Of a stretch of DNA of 64,000 bases, positions 36,590 through 49,100 are shown one piece after another. Position 1 is the stretch's first letter; each line of letters opens with the position of its first letter. Under the pieces are notes generated by a model that saw only the letters and a list, made by a program, of their open reading frames with translations, did no database searches and was not told the origin of the DNA. A program made the position numbers and the translations under genes. The DNA comes from Pyrus communis (taxonomy: Eukaryota > Streptophyta > Magnoliopsida > Rosales > Rosaceae): positions 10,046,222 to 10,110,221 of the forward strand of contig NC_084818.1 of assembly GCF_963583255.1 (NCBI RefSeq). Direction: 5' to 3'.

Positions 36590-36853
36590 ATAATTCATTA
36601 TCACAATTAAGGTAGATAAAATAGTCCAAATACAAAGTTAAGCATTAATAAAAGATATAGACCAGCCAAACAACAAAATAAATGGTTCAAAACAAGGATT
36701 TAGGCCCAAAACAGAATAAATCCTAGGAAACCTAACTACTCTTCCGCCGCAAGAACCACCACCCCCGCCATCAACGACCGAGGAATACATAAAGAGCAAG
36801 CATGGACAAGAGATCTGTAGAGGTTTGAGGTTGGCGCTTCGTACTCGATTCAA
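36590..36853 (-). pseudogene. Possible LINE 3' end
   Basis: On the minus strand TTTGTTGTTTGGCTGGTCTA and TTATTAATGCTTAACTTTG lead into a short A-rich tail near 36575. This resembles the 3' end of plant L1 elements. Weak evidence. Confidence 0.25.
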
Positions 36854-37949
36854 CCTGCGTCATTTTCAATCGATCCGAGCAAGGGTCAAAGTTGACCTTC
36901 GATCCACCTAACCGACCACCATAGACTCAGTGTACACAAGTGTGGTAAGAATAGGGATGAGCACCAACAACAATCTGAAGTAATGAGTGAGCAAAAATTG
37001 AAAAATCTAAGGCATGAGATCTGAGATTTTTTTTCCCCTAAGTGAGGAGTTTTCGAACTTGAGATATTTTCAAAAGAAATGATAAACATACACCTTTTTT
37101 CTCCTTCTTACACTCTTGTTTAATTCTATTAATTGTTTTCATTTTAGTTTATTCACATCAATGACCACAAATAAGGAGAGATGTCTGAGAGCTAAAAATA
37201 GTGAAAATCAGCTCTGTTTTTCAACACTGAGAAGCAAAATACCACCATATTATTTCTCCTAGATTAGTTACTAGCTTCTTATTATTAGGAAATGAATGAA
37301 TTCAAACCAAGAACCTCGAGTTCCGAAGTAAATTTCTTAACGCTTGAGGTGAACTCCTTACACACATGTATATGCACATGTGAAGCTAAGTGTTATTATC
37401 AAAGAGGCTATGTGTATCAATCATATTGGTATACCTGCTTTGTCAATCCCTTTAGGTATAATTCATGGTGCAGCGACCAACTAGTTTCTAAACCACACCA
37501 TCAAGATAGAACTAGAAAAACATTCATAAATGTCACAATTAATTAATACATGAACTAATCAATTATTAAACAGAAGGTAGCTAGAAAAACAATAGCCAAT
37601 AGCTTTGCGGCTAGAGGCAGGTGTACATTGCGTGGATAACACTCTACAAATTCTATCGATATTACTCATCAAGTGTTCGACAAAATGCCTTAGCGAATAA
37701 ATTGAAAAAAAAATTTCGCACTCTATTTTTATTTAAAAAATTTCGACCTTTAACACTAAGACCATCCGAGATTCAAATCCTAAATTCGCCATTTGCGGCC
37801 ATCCACAAATTTGGTTACTTGATAACTGATTAATTTATAAGAAAATGTGACGCTCCTAGCTATGAAATGGTCCAGTTGTTGAAAGAGAAGAGTTTGGCTT
37901 CTTAACAACACGTCAGTACCGACCCTACATATTAAGATGTCGAACTATA

Positions 37950-38412
37950 AAAGCATCTTCAACAGAGATGTCAAATCTTCAACAGAGATGTCAAAGCGTA
38001 TGTGGCATTTTGACATCTTTTAAATTTTTTATTGTCTATCCGATATGTCAAATTAAATTATTATTTTATTATATTATAAAATAAACCATTAAATTAATAA
38101 AAACTTAATTGCAACATTAATTGCAAAAGGGGACCGTTTCCCTTATATATTAACTAGAGCGTGTTAAAAATAAAAGAAGAGTTAACAATAACATTAATTG
38201 CAATGATGATTAAACTAATAAAAAATTAATAAAAAAAACATTAATAATTAATTTTGAAGCTGCTATTAAATTTGTCAACAACTCTCTTACTGCCAATCCA
38301 TGTCATCGTCATATAGGATTTGACATTTCGGTTGGAGAACATTAGTGTGGGTTTTTTTTTATTGTGATAGCTTATATGGATATTTTGACATCTCATTTGA
38401 AGATGCACTAAT
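37950..38412. repeat. MITE, family H
   Basis: Left end GCATCTTCAACAGAGATGTC, whose ATCTTCAACAGAGATGTCAA is duplicated in tandem; right end TTTTGACATCTCATTTGAAG. TGTCAAATTAAATTATTA is shared with about 29050-29075. Confidence 0.6.
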
Positions 38413-38815
38413 ATGTTTTTGTTATTATTTTTATTTATTATGCACGCGTCTCTACCATTAAACTCGAACATAGCAAATACATCAAAAGGTAATTGCAAAA
38501 GAGTAAATCAAGTTGTTTCACGCATGGGTGTTCAATGCATTGAAAATTAGATATTATTATTGAGATTGAAATAGTCTTAGTACGCATTCACTTAATACTA
38601 CATCTTAGTCGTATTCTGTTTTACTTGTAAGTGAGATGTCTTATATTGAAATTTCAAGAATAACGTTGTTGTAACCAATTTATTCCCTTATTGTAAATGA
38701 TATCATTATAAAAAAGAGTTTTAATACGTAAAAAAGCTAAAGTTTGTATGTAATATAATTTTGAAGTTGATGTATGGCTTTGGTAGTTACGGTCTTGTTA
38801 TGCAATTATTTCATG

Positions 38816-38963
38816 GCGTGTGCTATCCACACACCTTTTTTTACTTCATACACACCTTGTTAATTTACGGGCGTCAAAACAACTAAATCAAAGAAGATTA
38901 AAGGATAAAAATTAACAAAAAGTGTGTTAGAAGTAAAAAAATGTGTATTGATAGCTCTCCCCT
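38816..38963. repeat. MITE, family C copy 3
   Basis: GTGTGCTATCCACACACC at the left and TGTGTATTGATAGCTC at the right match the family C ends. Confidence 0.55.
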
Positions 38964-39154
38964 TATTTCATTTCATCAAAGTACTGATCCAAGCCCATTC
39001 AAAACCCTATCAGGACCCTCCAAATGTGATTTTGTTGACACTCATCTGAGTATTGGGCCTAAATCATCATCGGCACAAAATATGTGGGTCAGATCACGTT
39101 GATATGGTTCAAGATAAAAAGGAGTAATAAATTAAGGAATAAGATAAAATCAAG

Positions 39155-39312
39155 GGAGTTTTAACGAAAAGTTCGCGGTACTGTTCATTTTAATGAAAAA
39201 TCACATTTTTACACTAAAAAGTCAATCCTGGTACTATTCACTTTACCCTTTATATTTTCTTTATCGTTAAAACTCAAGATTTTCAAATCATTTTCATTAG
39301 TTTTCCTTAAAA
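39155..39312 (+). repeat. MITE, family F copy 2
   Basis: Starts GGGAGTTTTAACGAAAAGTT; ATTCACTTTACCCTTTATAT and TTTTCATTAGTTTTCCTTA close it. Inverted relative of 4870-5012. Confidence 0.55.
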
Positions 39313-40368
39313 TTAATTGGCTCTAACTAAGATAATATACCATCATTTTGTTGTCTTAATGCCAATTCAATCCAAACAAAAATCTAAATTTTAGTCAAAT
39401 TACCATTGAGAGAAAAGCAGTAACAAGTGAGTATGTTTCATCTTATACGCGATACATTATTTCAAATAAGAAAGTTTGTGGTCGGATTCGGAGTCCATAC
39501 GGAATTTAAATACGAAACTTCTAATATATGTACTTTGTTCGTATTGTCATTGCCACCGTCACTGCTCTTTTCTCGTTGTTGTATGCACTGACATTATCGT
39601 CGTGGTTCTCGCGAAATGACAAGCAGGATTGTCATAGTAGATTCATATCAAAACTCCAGCCTAAATGACAAGTTTGTACAGCTTACAAGATGTCAGGTGT
39701 CAAAAATTTTTAGGTCAATTTGTTATTAGATCTTGTGTTTTGTCCTTAATTAACACATTTGGAAACATAAATATGCCCTAACACAAATTATTAGACGACA
39801 ACATGTCTACAATTTATTTAATTTTAATATTTTTGAAGTTCAGGTGGCTGGATCTGGATGTCACATGTTTAGCTAGCAATTAACTAGTCTCGTGGACTAA
39901 TAAAAAAATTGAGCAAATAAAAGGTATCAATGCTACCTAATCTAAAGAAAACCAATCTATGAGAATTGAATTTACAAAAATGTCAAAATTTTGTAACGGA
40001 TTATACCCTGAAAAGAATCCATGAGTATGTTTCTTGAACTTGCTGCAATTTATGGCAACGTTTTTTTATTTGACAACTGCGTTTAACTCTCACTAAAATA
40101 AAAAGTTTGAAGAGCAAATAAAGAATAAAAGACCTAATAAATTGCCCGAAATGGTCGTTGTTCAATATTGACGAATTTTTAATTCATATACTAGATCTCT
40201 AATTAGAACTGTAAATCAATTGACTAATTTTTTTTTTTTTTTTTTATGAATAAAATCTAAATATAGTTAGGCGGAGGGGGGGAGAGAGAGAGAGAAGCAG
40301 AACGTGGGGGATTCACACGATGCATGTTGTAAACATGCAGACTTTTCAATTACGTTGTGATCATCACC
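39313..40368. other. Unassigned intergenic DNA
   Basis: AT-rich, with a GA microsatellite at about 40282-40294. No gene or delimited element is seen. Confidence 0.4.
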
Positions 40369-40371
40369 TTA

Positions 40372-41189
40372 GAGCACTTCCACCGGAAGCAAAAGAGGCT
40401 GGCACCTAGTAGAAAAAACAAGCTGAGACTCAGCCAATCCACTCCAGCCGGTGGAATAGAATGGCACCCAGTCCAAGCCAGTCCACAGGTCGGCCTAAAA
40501 TCGACAGAGGAAGGAGACGGCTCATTTGACGCCTTGCTAACGTCATGGCTACAATCTCTCTCAACCCCATCCGACTCCTGGAACCCCACCCCGATCCCTG
40601 GAACCCATCCCAATCCCTGGAACCCCATCAACCCCCTTCCCCTGATAAATCCATATATTCAACACCATGTCCCCCTTCCAAATCATGATCCTCCTGCAAC
40701 TCAGATCGTCGTCGATTGGTTGATTAACTCGAATCTTGCTGCAATTGGAATTTTTTTTCCGTTTTGTATATTTTTGATGAATTTTTGAATATGAAGGTGT
40801 TGATTTTTTGGGGTTTACGGTGTGCGCATGTCCATGTTTAGAATAGGGTAGATTCGATGATGTGGTGTACAGAGAGGAGAAAAAAAAGGAAGAACAAGAA
40901 GAAGAAGAAGATGGTGTACATAGAGAAGAAAAAACTGGGAAAAGTGGGAAGAATAAGAAGAAGAGGAAGAAGAAGACGGGAGGGGGTGTCAGATGAAGAC
41001 AAAAATTAAAACACCAAATTATTATTTTATAATAAAAATTAATAATATTTTAATAAAATTGACTAGGCTATTTTTTGTTAGGGGTGGAGATGCTTTGGCC
41101 TATTACTGTTCATTATGGTCTATTACTGTTTACCTGAGTGGATAAATGAGCTGAGTGCTGGTGCAAAGTCTTTAGGGGTGGAATTGCTC
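40372..41189. mobile_element. 818-bp TIR element with TTA target duplication
   Basis: Ends GAGCACTTCCACC and GGTGGAATTGCTC are inverted partners, flanked by TTA on both sides (40369-40371 and 41190-41192), as in PIF/Harbinger elements. The GC-richer interior (40400-40650) holds three copies of a CCCTGGAACCCCA-type unit (40577-40630) and an open frame that I do not recognise. 40870-40985 is a GAAGAA-rich stretch. Confidence 0.65.
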
Positions 41190-41192
41190 TTA

Positions 41193-42509
41193 TATCAGGC
41201 ACCCACCTTCCACCTTCCACCTTCCACTGCATTCTATTTGGTGCGCATGAGTCCCATTGACCAAGCAAGGAGTTTCACCTTTTCCTTGCACATGCAAGCC
41301 ACTAGGTACTTAGTAGATAGTTCGTACAAGTTTTTTAAGTAAGACTATGCATGAATTCTCTGATAGTTTAACCTATATTTTCTTATCAATATTATAAAAA
41401 ATTATGCTTAAAACATGAAGTTGCAAAGAGTTCATGAAAAGTTTCACTTTTTAGAGAATTTTTCTTTTGAAAGAGTTTCCTTAACATTTGTCATATACTA
41501 ATCATGTCGACGAGGTTTGATAATTTGTTCCAAGCATAACAAAACGTAAACAAGAATTTCAAATTTAGATTGGTTCGATTTAGGCCACAAACTATAGTAG
41601 CATGACTGAATCAAACAATCGATTTAGAGACAGATTTGGTTGTGTTATTTATCGTCTAAGTAATTAAGCAAATGTCGTATTGTATTACATATATCAAAAG
41701 GGAGGCTTCATACTGCAATGTGAACAATTGGGAAGAAAGCTTCGAGAGAAAACGTAAAATTCAAAGGGTTTATGGGTTTAAATTTTTAGTATCATATGAT
41801 CGGTGTCAATATGTAAAAAGAAACACATTCAATTTGAAAATTATGATAAGTGTGTTCAAGGATTTGGACTTTCCGACTAAGACAAACCCTACAAATTACT
41901 CACTCAACACTCAGCCAATTACGCTAAGGCCGACAGTGGCAGTGGTAACGGTGACGGCTATGATTGCCTGCAGTCGATTGTTTGTTTAGTTTGGTTGGAG
42001 CCTCTCACTACTAACAAGTAGGGCCTCAACAACATCAACGTCTCTTTATGAGTACATGAACTGTGTAACTTTTGCTGTTGCACACCGATCCAGTTCGGTA
42101 AGGAAATTTTGTGCGGGTGAAGAGAAAAAATTATTTTTATTATTTGACATGAGTTAATAGACGTTTCACTTTCCAACATGTGTGAGAAATAATTTCTTCT
42201 TCAATTACTATTGATTAAAAAAAAAAAAATACAATTGATCAGATCAGTAACTTAATACACTGATTCTTAGATTATTATTTAAGCGTTGACAAACGTATTC
42301 ATTTATATTAATGAACATTAGTTAGTTTGTAAATTTTGTCCTTCTAACATTGTTAATGAACATTTTTTGCTGCTTAGTATTACGGTCTAGTGGTGTTCCT
42401 CTTCACTTGTAAGTGAGAGGTCGTATGTTTGTTTTTTGACAAAGGCAAATTTGAATCACATTATTGATAAACCATTGTGAGACTAAGTTCACTCCTTAGT
42501 GTAGATAAT
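41193..42509. other. Unassigned intergenic DNA
   Basis: Contains three tandem CCACCTT units (about 41204-41228). Otherwise AT-rich with no supported gene. Confidence 0.4.
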
Positions 42510-44416
42510 ATCATTTGCTCAAAACCCACTCTAACCCATGACCTAAACCTAACATAAAACTAACCCAAATACCAGCCCAAATTTAGGCCACAAAGCAAAG
42601 TAAACCCTAACAAATGAGATTGAAACCATGCTGTGAAGCCCACTGCCCAATTCATGACTTGCCCACGCGCCCACACGCTAGGCCTTTCCCATCAAAAAAC
42701 ATACCCATGTAGGGTTGTTCCCCCAATGTCAGATCCATAAGTAGGCCAACGACTACTTTTCTTCATCCAATGGCTCCATTTAAATGGGCCATTGGTTAAT
42801 CCAACGGTCCATGTTAAAATTATTATTTTTTTTGTTTTATATTTATATGTTTATTGAATCCAACGGCTTAGATCGAATATAATCAAATCTAAAGGTCCAA
42901 ATTTAAATCCAACGGCTAAAATAATTTTAAAAAATTATTTAACTTAAAATTCAACCAAAAACTCTATAAATACCTATGTATTTGTTCAAACATCCACAAA
43001 AAACTCACTTTTCTCCTACAATTCTTCCAATTTTTCTTTCTACCATTTCTTCTCATTTCCAAAATTTTCAAGATGGCAAAAGAGCATGTTAGAGGTCGTA
43101 ATTGGACCTTTGACGAAAATATTGTTTTATGTTTGACATAGATTTCTGGGGTTAGAGGTCGTAATTGGACCTTTGACGAAGATATTGTTTTATGTTAGAG
43201 GTCGTAATTGGACCGTCGGCATGAATCAAAATAGAAAGGTTTTGTGGGGTAAAATCGTTGATAAGTTCCATGAAAACTCCAACGCCGGTTAAAGGGAAGT
43301 TGGTGGTGTTTATGATCGGTGGAAGATTATCAATAAAGCGTGCACTTTGTGGAAGAGAAGCTTGGAAAGAGCCATGGTTGACATGCCTAATGGAATGGGC
43401 GCCTCAGAAATTGTGAGTTTCTTTGTTGATATTTTATTTGTCATGTACATAATAGTATTTTGCAACTAATTGTTTTTATGTATTTGTTGCGTAGGGTGAC
43501 AAAGCAATGTCAATTTACAAGACAAGAACTACACCAAAAAATCAAGTTTTTAAGTTGAATCATGCTTGGAACATCCTCAAGGATTGTCCAAGGTGGGGAA
43601 CCGATGTGGACCAACAATGGAGAAGATTATTTCATAATGAAGCCCCACCCCCAAATGATGTCAATGAAGGTGTTGAACAAATGACCCCAACTTCTTTTGC
43701 AAGGCCCCTGGGTAGAGATAAGCAAAAGGAAGCAAAGAGAAAAGGGAAGTCCCAAGATCCAATACGTGCACAATTTGCTAGCAAAATGGTAAGAATGAAT
43801 GAAAACCATATCTCTCGGCAAGAAGGACCGGCTAAAATGCATTTGGCCATGAAGGAACGAGGGGATAGAGAGCAAGAAAGGTTCAAAATTAATTTGATGA
43901 TGGATGACCTTGACAAATATACTCCAGAGATGAAGAAATACTTACGTGGTAAGCAAAATGACATTTTACGAATGAATGCCACAAGGAGTATATTTTAAGA
44001 TGACGATTCATCTTAAGACTATCACCCAAGTCCATCAGCAAGTCAAGATGGTAGATATCATTATTAAGTTTATATGGTTTATTAATTGTCTTTTTTTTTT
44101 CTTTTTTTTTTTTTAAGTTTATGTGGTTTATTAATTGTCATTTGTATTAAGTTTATGTAGTTTATCATGATTTTCATGTATTAATTTAGTGATTTTTCAA
44201 AATTTATCAGAATTTAAATATTTTTAGGTTAAAATGTTTATATAATTAATTTAGGATAGTCTACATAATTTTTTTTAAGTTAATTTAAAAAAAAAATTAG
44301 CCTTAATTCATTCTTTGATAATTTGGGGCTAAAATTTTAGGCCAGAATGATTGAAACAGAAAAAATATTTCTAGGCTAAATATTTTTAGGTTTTAGGTCA
44401 TCATTGGAAATGATCT
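42510..44416 (+). mobile_element. Probable PIF/Harbinger-type element containing an ORF1-like gene
   Basis: The left part carries ATGACCTAAACCTAAC and the right end its inverted counterpart GGTTTTAGGTCATCATT, with ATCATTT at both extremes. A TATA box CTCTATAAATACC (about 42962) and a CT-rich leader precede the gene at 43073. No target duplication could be fixed, so the limits are approximate. Confidence 0.4.
43073..43998 (+). pseudogene. Myb/SANT-like, NAM-associated-type protein (Harbinger ORF1-like), broken
   Basis: Starts MAKEHVRGRNWTFDENIVLC, then hits a stop; the GAGGTCGTAATTGGACC segment occurs three times (43091, 43156, 43197). After it, reading in another frame: RNWTVGMNQNRKVLWGKIVD, a stop in place of a Gly codon, then YDRWKIINKACTLWKRSLER. 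A normal intron (GTGAGTTTC...TTGCGTAG, 43413-43494) joins SEI to GDKAMSIYK. Exon 2 encodes FKLNHAWNILKDCPRW and a basic linker, then ends in MKKYLRGKQNDILRMNATRS. This matches plant proteins of the Myb/SANT plus NAM-associated C-terminal type, linked to PIF/Harbinger transposons, where the partner helps the transposase reach DNA. Non-functional through the repeat expansion and stops. Confidence 0.7.
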
Positions 44417-44549
44417 AAAAGTCAATAAAACCCAAAAAAAAACTCTAGACTTTTATTGTCACAAGAGTTTACGCAGCAGAAATCAAGCCACACGCCAAAC
44501 ACGTTATAACAAACATTTTCCTAAAAACCAAAATTATAAGAAACGCGGT

Positions 44550-44746
44550 CACGTGCGTCTTACATGCATGACACCCCCACCACCTTTTCCTCTCCTCGGT
44601 TCAAGATAATGTCACGTGCCCTTCACGAGCTCCATCGCTGTTCTCCAGCGCCTACTTTATCACCGAAGCTTTTATCTATTGTTCGATAAGACCGATGATC
44701 GATCAGACCAGGCCACGTGTTGTGCCGACATATATGTTGACACGTG
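44550..44746. promoter_or_regulatory. Cluster of four CACGTG G-boxes
   Basis: CACGTG occurs at 44550, 44613, 44713 and 44741, two with ABRE-like flanks (GCCACGTGTT, GACACGTGCC). The surrounding DNA is GC-richer than its neighbours. No open frame with host character lies next to it; the Copia element begins at 45037. Motifs are seen; activity is unknown. Confidence 0.45.
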
Positions 44747-45036
44747 CCGGGTATGCGATAGTTGGTGTTGTAGGCAAAACGCGTGAAAGGACGAGCTGGC
44801 TGGCGGTCTGCATGTTTAATGAGTGAATTGAGATTCTCGTGAGAGATAATAACTCACGCATGTGAGAGTGCGTGAAAGGTGTGAGTCCGTGAATGATGTG
44901 GCTATGTGTGCACCACGCCCTTCGAATGCGGCACTGAGTGTTTTGTTTTCTCTTGGTCCCGTTGTTTTTTCTCTCGTGCCAAATAGCGGGACCACCTCAA
45001 TTTATTTATTTTATGTTCAGTAGAATACTCGTTTAG

Positions 45037-45247
45037 TGTTGTGGCCCATATTTAATAGATAGGGGAGAAGGGGTTGCCAGCATAGAAAAAATATAAAAAG
45101 AGATGTATTTGTAGGATTGTGTAAAGAATGTGTTATTTTCTGTATTTATTTATAATAATAAGAGAGAGAATAAATCATTCACCTCTGAGAAATACAAATC
45201 CTAATAGGATATAATAACTACAATAAAATCTAATGAAGTTTATAACA
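45037..45247 (-). repeat. 3' LTR of the Copia element
   Basis: 211 bases, TGTTGTGGCCCATATTTAAT ... GAAGTTTATAACA on the plus strand. Partner of 52563-52767; the pair differ by several indels. Confidence 0.88.
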
Positions 45248-45588
45248 CTCCTCCTTGAGTGTGTAAATACTCAAGTAGATTCGGTATCATGTAGAGTTAA
45301 GGAAGTCAACTGGTTGGCACTGATTCTAAGAACACGATATTCTAAGTCTCACAAAAAATCCTAAGGCTATGGTAAAAACTTGAGTAGGGAAAAAACGCAT
45401 AGTCTAAAGAAAAATGTGTGAGTAATGCAAAGTCAAATGAAACGTCAACGGGACGTCATCAGGGATATGATCAACCCAAGGTGGGTGCCTCATCAAAACC
45501 TCGTTAAGTAGCAAAAACCCAATAGGAAAAATGCTCCTAATCGTAGGGAAAAACGGTCCATTAAGATCAAGCAAGTATACTTCAGGAT

Positions 45589-46144
45589 TAGGATTGTAAT
45601 TTTTTCCCGAAAATCCCAAACCAAATAAAAAACTCTCGATCCCATACCGAAAAAGTCCCAAATCGATAATACTGAAATTTTTGGGATCCATACCGAATCT
45701 ATCCCAAACCAAACCAAACCGAAAATATATATATGTATATGTATATTTATTTTGGTTGCATGCATGTTGAATGTTGAATTTAAGTAATTTGAGAGTAGAC
45801 TATATTAGAAATAAAGGTATGAAATTAAGTAGTCTAGAACTTTGGAACGTCAATTTGACTTTGTAAGAATGATTTGGTATTTCAATTTGTAAGAAATTTT
45901 AAATTGGTAAAGGTGAAAAGCCTAAATTTCAATTGATATGAAATTTGGCAACAAAATTTTAAGCCAAATGCTCAAATTTTAGCCCATAACCCAAAAATCT
46001 CAAATATCGAAAACGTAATCCCGATCCATCCTAAAATACCGAAATTTCAGTTCAGGATTGGTTTTCAAATTCTCGTCCCAAAAATTTTTGGTATGGGATT
46101 CGAATCCCATTTTCGGTTTAGGATCCCATACTAAATCACCCATA
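45589..46144. mobile_element. 556-bp hAT-like non-autonomous element nested in the Copia
   Basis: Flanked by the 8-bp duplication TTCAGGAT (45581-45588 and 46145-46152), the hAT size. Ends TAGGATTGTAATTTTTTCCC and (minus) TATGGGTGATTTAGTATGGG are weak inverted repeats. Many CCCGA, CCGAAAT and GGGATCC-type subterminal motifs lie at both ends, as in hAT elements. Copia RNase H sequence stops at its right border and Copia 3'-region sequence resumes at its left. No transposase is present. Confidence 0.7.
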
Positions 46145-46152
46145 TTCAGGAT

Positions 46153-49100
46153 ACTCTTCATGAGTTTGACACAATTCCAAAAAGAACTAGCAATGTTATA
46201 ACTCATAAAGTTTACACATACCAATTCCTTGAACAAGATTCTAAAACATTGCATTCGGTAGTGATTTGGTGAAAAGGTCGGCCAAATTGTCTTATGAACG
46301 GATTTACGTGACTTCAATCTTCTGATACTCTTCTTGTTGATGTGAGAAGAAGAATTTCGGCGCAATGTGCTTGGTGTTGTCTACTTTGATGTAACCCTTC
46401 TTAAGTTGTTCGATGCATGTTGCGTTGTCTTCATATATTGTTGTCGGGACATTAATGACAAGGTAAAGATTGCAAAAGCTTCGAATATAGTCCACAACTG
46501 CTCTCAACCAAAAGAATTCCCGAGTTGCTTTGTGTAAGGCAATAATTTTAGCATGGTTAGACGAAGTGGCAACTAAGGTCTGTTTAGTTGACATCCAAGA
46601 GATTGCAGTGCCTTCAATGGTAAAGACATAACGCGCCTTTGTGCAGATCAGATAAATATTATTCGTCGGCATAACCAACAAGGTGATAATTGACTCGAGA
46701 TAAGGGGTGAGACATCACTCAAGGATCCGTAGGGATAGAACAAGCTCAGATCCGTAGTACCCTTAAGGAAACAGAAGATGTCTTTAACACCAGTCGAGTA
46801 TTTGCGTGTTGATGCATTACTGTATCTTGCCAAAAAATTAACAAGGAAAAAGATGTCAGATCTAGTGCATTGAGCTAAGTACAATAAAGCGTCTATCGCA
46901 CTTAGATAAGGAACTTCAGCTCCAAAATTTCTTCATCATCCTCATTCGGATGGAAGGGATCTTATTTTGCATCTAGCGATCGAACGACTATATGAGTACT
47001 CGAAGGCTTCGTTTTATCTTTGTTAAAGCGGCGCAACACCTTCTAGGTGTAGTTCGATTAATGTATTAAGATTATATCCGAACGGTGCTCTATCTTGAGA
47101 CCGAGACAGTATCAAGTCTTTCATAGAACTTTCAAATCAAATTCTGACTTCAGGTGCGGGACAGTTCTCGTGAGCTCTTCAGGAGTTCTGATGAGATTCG
47201 TGTCATCGACATATATTGCAACAATTGCAAAAAACCAGAATGTGACTTCTTAATGAACACACAAGGGCATAGTTTGTTGTTCACATATCCCTGACTAGTC
47301 AAATACTCACTCAAACGGTTATACCACATTCTTCCAGACTGCTTTAAATCGTAGAGTGAACGCCTCAGCTGAATTGAGAGCGTATTTCGGGGTTTGGAAA
47401 TATTTGATTTAATCAATGTAAGTCATTCGGGAACTTTCATATAAATTTCCGTATCAAGATCCCCACAGAGATATGCAGTTACCATGTCCATCAATTGCAT
47501 ACTCAATTTTTCGAAAACTACCAAATTGATAAGGTAGTGAAAAGTAATCACATCCATAACGAGTGAATAAGTTTTGTCATAGTCAATCCTAGGGAGTTGT
47601 GAGAAACCTTGCGCAACAAGACGAGTTTTGTAACGCACAATTCCGTTCTTCTTATTACGTTTTTGAACGAAAACCCACTTGTAGCCAACGGGCTACACAT
47701 ATGGAAGAGTATGAGTTATAGGTCCAAACACCTTACGTTTTGCAAGCGAATCGAGTTTAAGTTGGATTGCTTATTTCCAGTTTGACCAATCAGTTCTATG
47801 TTGACATTCATTAGCAAAACAAGGTTCAATGTTATCACTCAACATGATCTCAGTAGTTACTGCATATGCTAATGCATCGTTGACGATCATTTCATTTCTA
47901 CACCAAACATCATCCAAGCTAGCATAATGGATCGAAATCTCACGATTCTCGGGAAGTGGATTCATCTTTTCAATGACACTTTTGTAATCTAGAATTTCTT
48001 CTTGAGTTTGATAGAATGAATAAGCGACAGTCGGATTCATGATAGGCTCTTCAGGGGCTTGTGCCATGAGTTTCTTCATCCGGGGGTATGAATCCTTTGA
48101 ACCAAGTGGTATTCCATGCTTATGTGTAGGGGCAGATGATTGACTAGCCGCTAATGTATGTGGATCGGCCAAAGTGGCATCTTAGGCATCCAGAATTGAG
48201 TTTTACATTTGGCACATCTATCTTTGCAGACACATTCGTAGCTGGAATATGTGATCTTATCACTCGCGCTAGATTTGTGAAAGCATCTGGCATGCTCTGA
48301 GCTACGCTCGGAAGATCTAATTTACGTTGTACTTCAGTTTCAGATTGAGCAGTGCGGGGGCCTAAATGAGACAAAGTGGGAGTCGTCCACGATAATTCGC
48401 GTCGTTCTTCTCTCCCCCTAATGGCGAGAAGACTGTCTCATAGAAGTGACAATCCGTGAAACGAGCGGTAAACAAATCGCATGTCAAAGGTTCTAAGTAC
48501 CAAATGATCAAAGGAGAATCATATCCGACATAGATTCACATCATTCGCTAAGGCCTCATTTTTGTACATAAAGGCGGTGAAATCGGCACATAGACCACAC
48601 AACCAAAAACACGCATATGTGATATGTCGGGTTTTTATCCGGTAAGCAATTGAAGGGCTTTATATGGTTGGGTAGCAACAGGCCTCAGGCGGACCAACAT
48701 GGTTGCATGCAATATTGCATAACCCCAAGCAACTATCGAGATATTGATACGTATGACCAACGATCGAGCAATCATTTGTAAGCAGTTAATGAATGCCTCT
48801 GCCAAGCCGTTTTGGGTGTGAACATTGGGTACTGGATGTTCAACTTCAAAGCCCAACCGACATGTAATAGTCATCAAAAGTTTGAGATGTGAATCCTCCA
48901 ACATTATCCAGTCAAATAAATTTGATCGGGTAATTAGGGTGGTGAGCCCTAAGCTTGATAACTTGAGCCAACAGTTTGGAGTGCAGCGTTCCTTGTGGAC
49001 AACAAGCACACATGTGACGAACGTGTGGAAGCGTTAACCCAAACCATAAAATATCTAAATAGTCTGTAGGGAGGGTGAATCGATCCACAAATGTCCCCCT

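Larger units (their letters stand above)
32810..37945. other. Unassigned intergenic DNA
   Basis: AT-rich with no supported host gene. 33950-34290 repeats AAAATATCA-type blocks. 34670-34790 is GGTGGT-rich. 34792-35345 may be a solo LTR. 36590-36850 may be a LINE 3' end. Confidence 0.4.

Noticed and set aside
45404..45765. Two minus-strand frames with repeated Phe/Gly residues
   Set aside because: They come from hAT subterminal repeats and Copia 3' non-coding sequence.
46085..46115. GGATTCGAATCCC as a tRNA B box
   Set aside because: It is a palindromic hAT subterminal repeat with no A box or cloverleaf around it.
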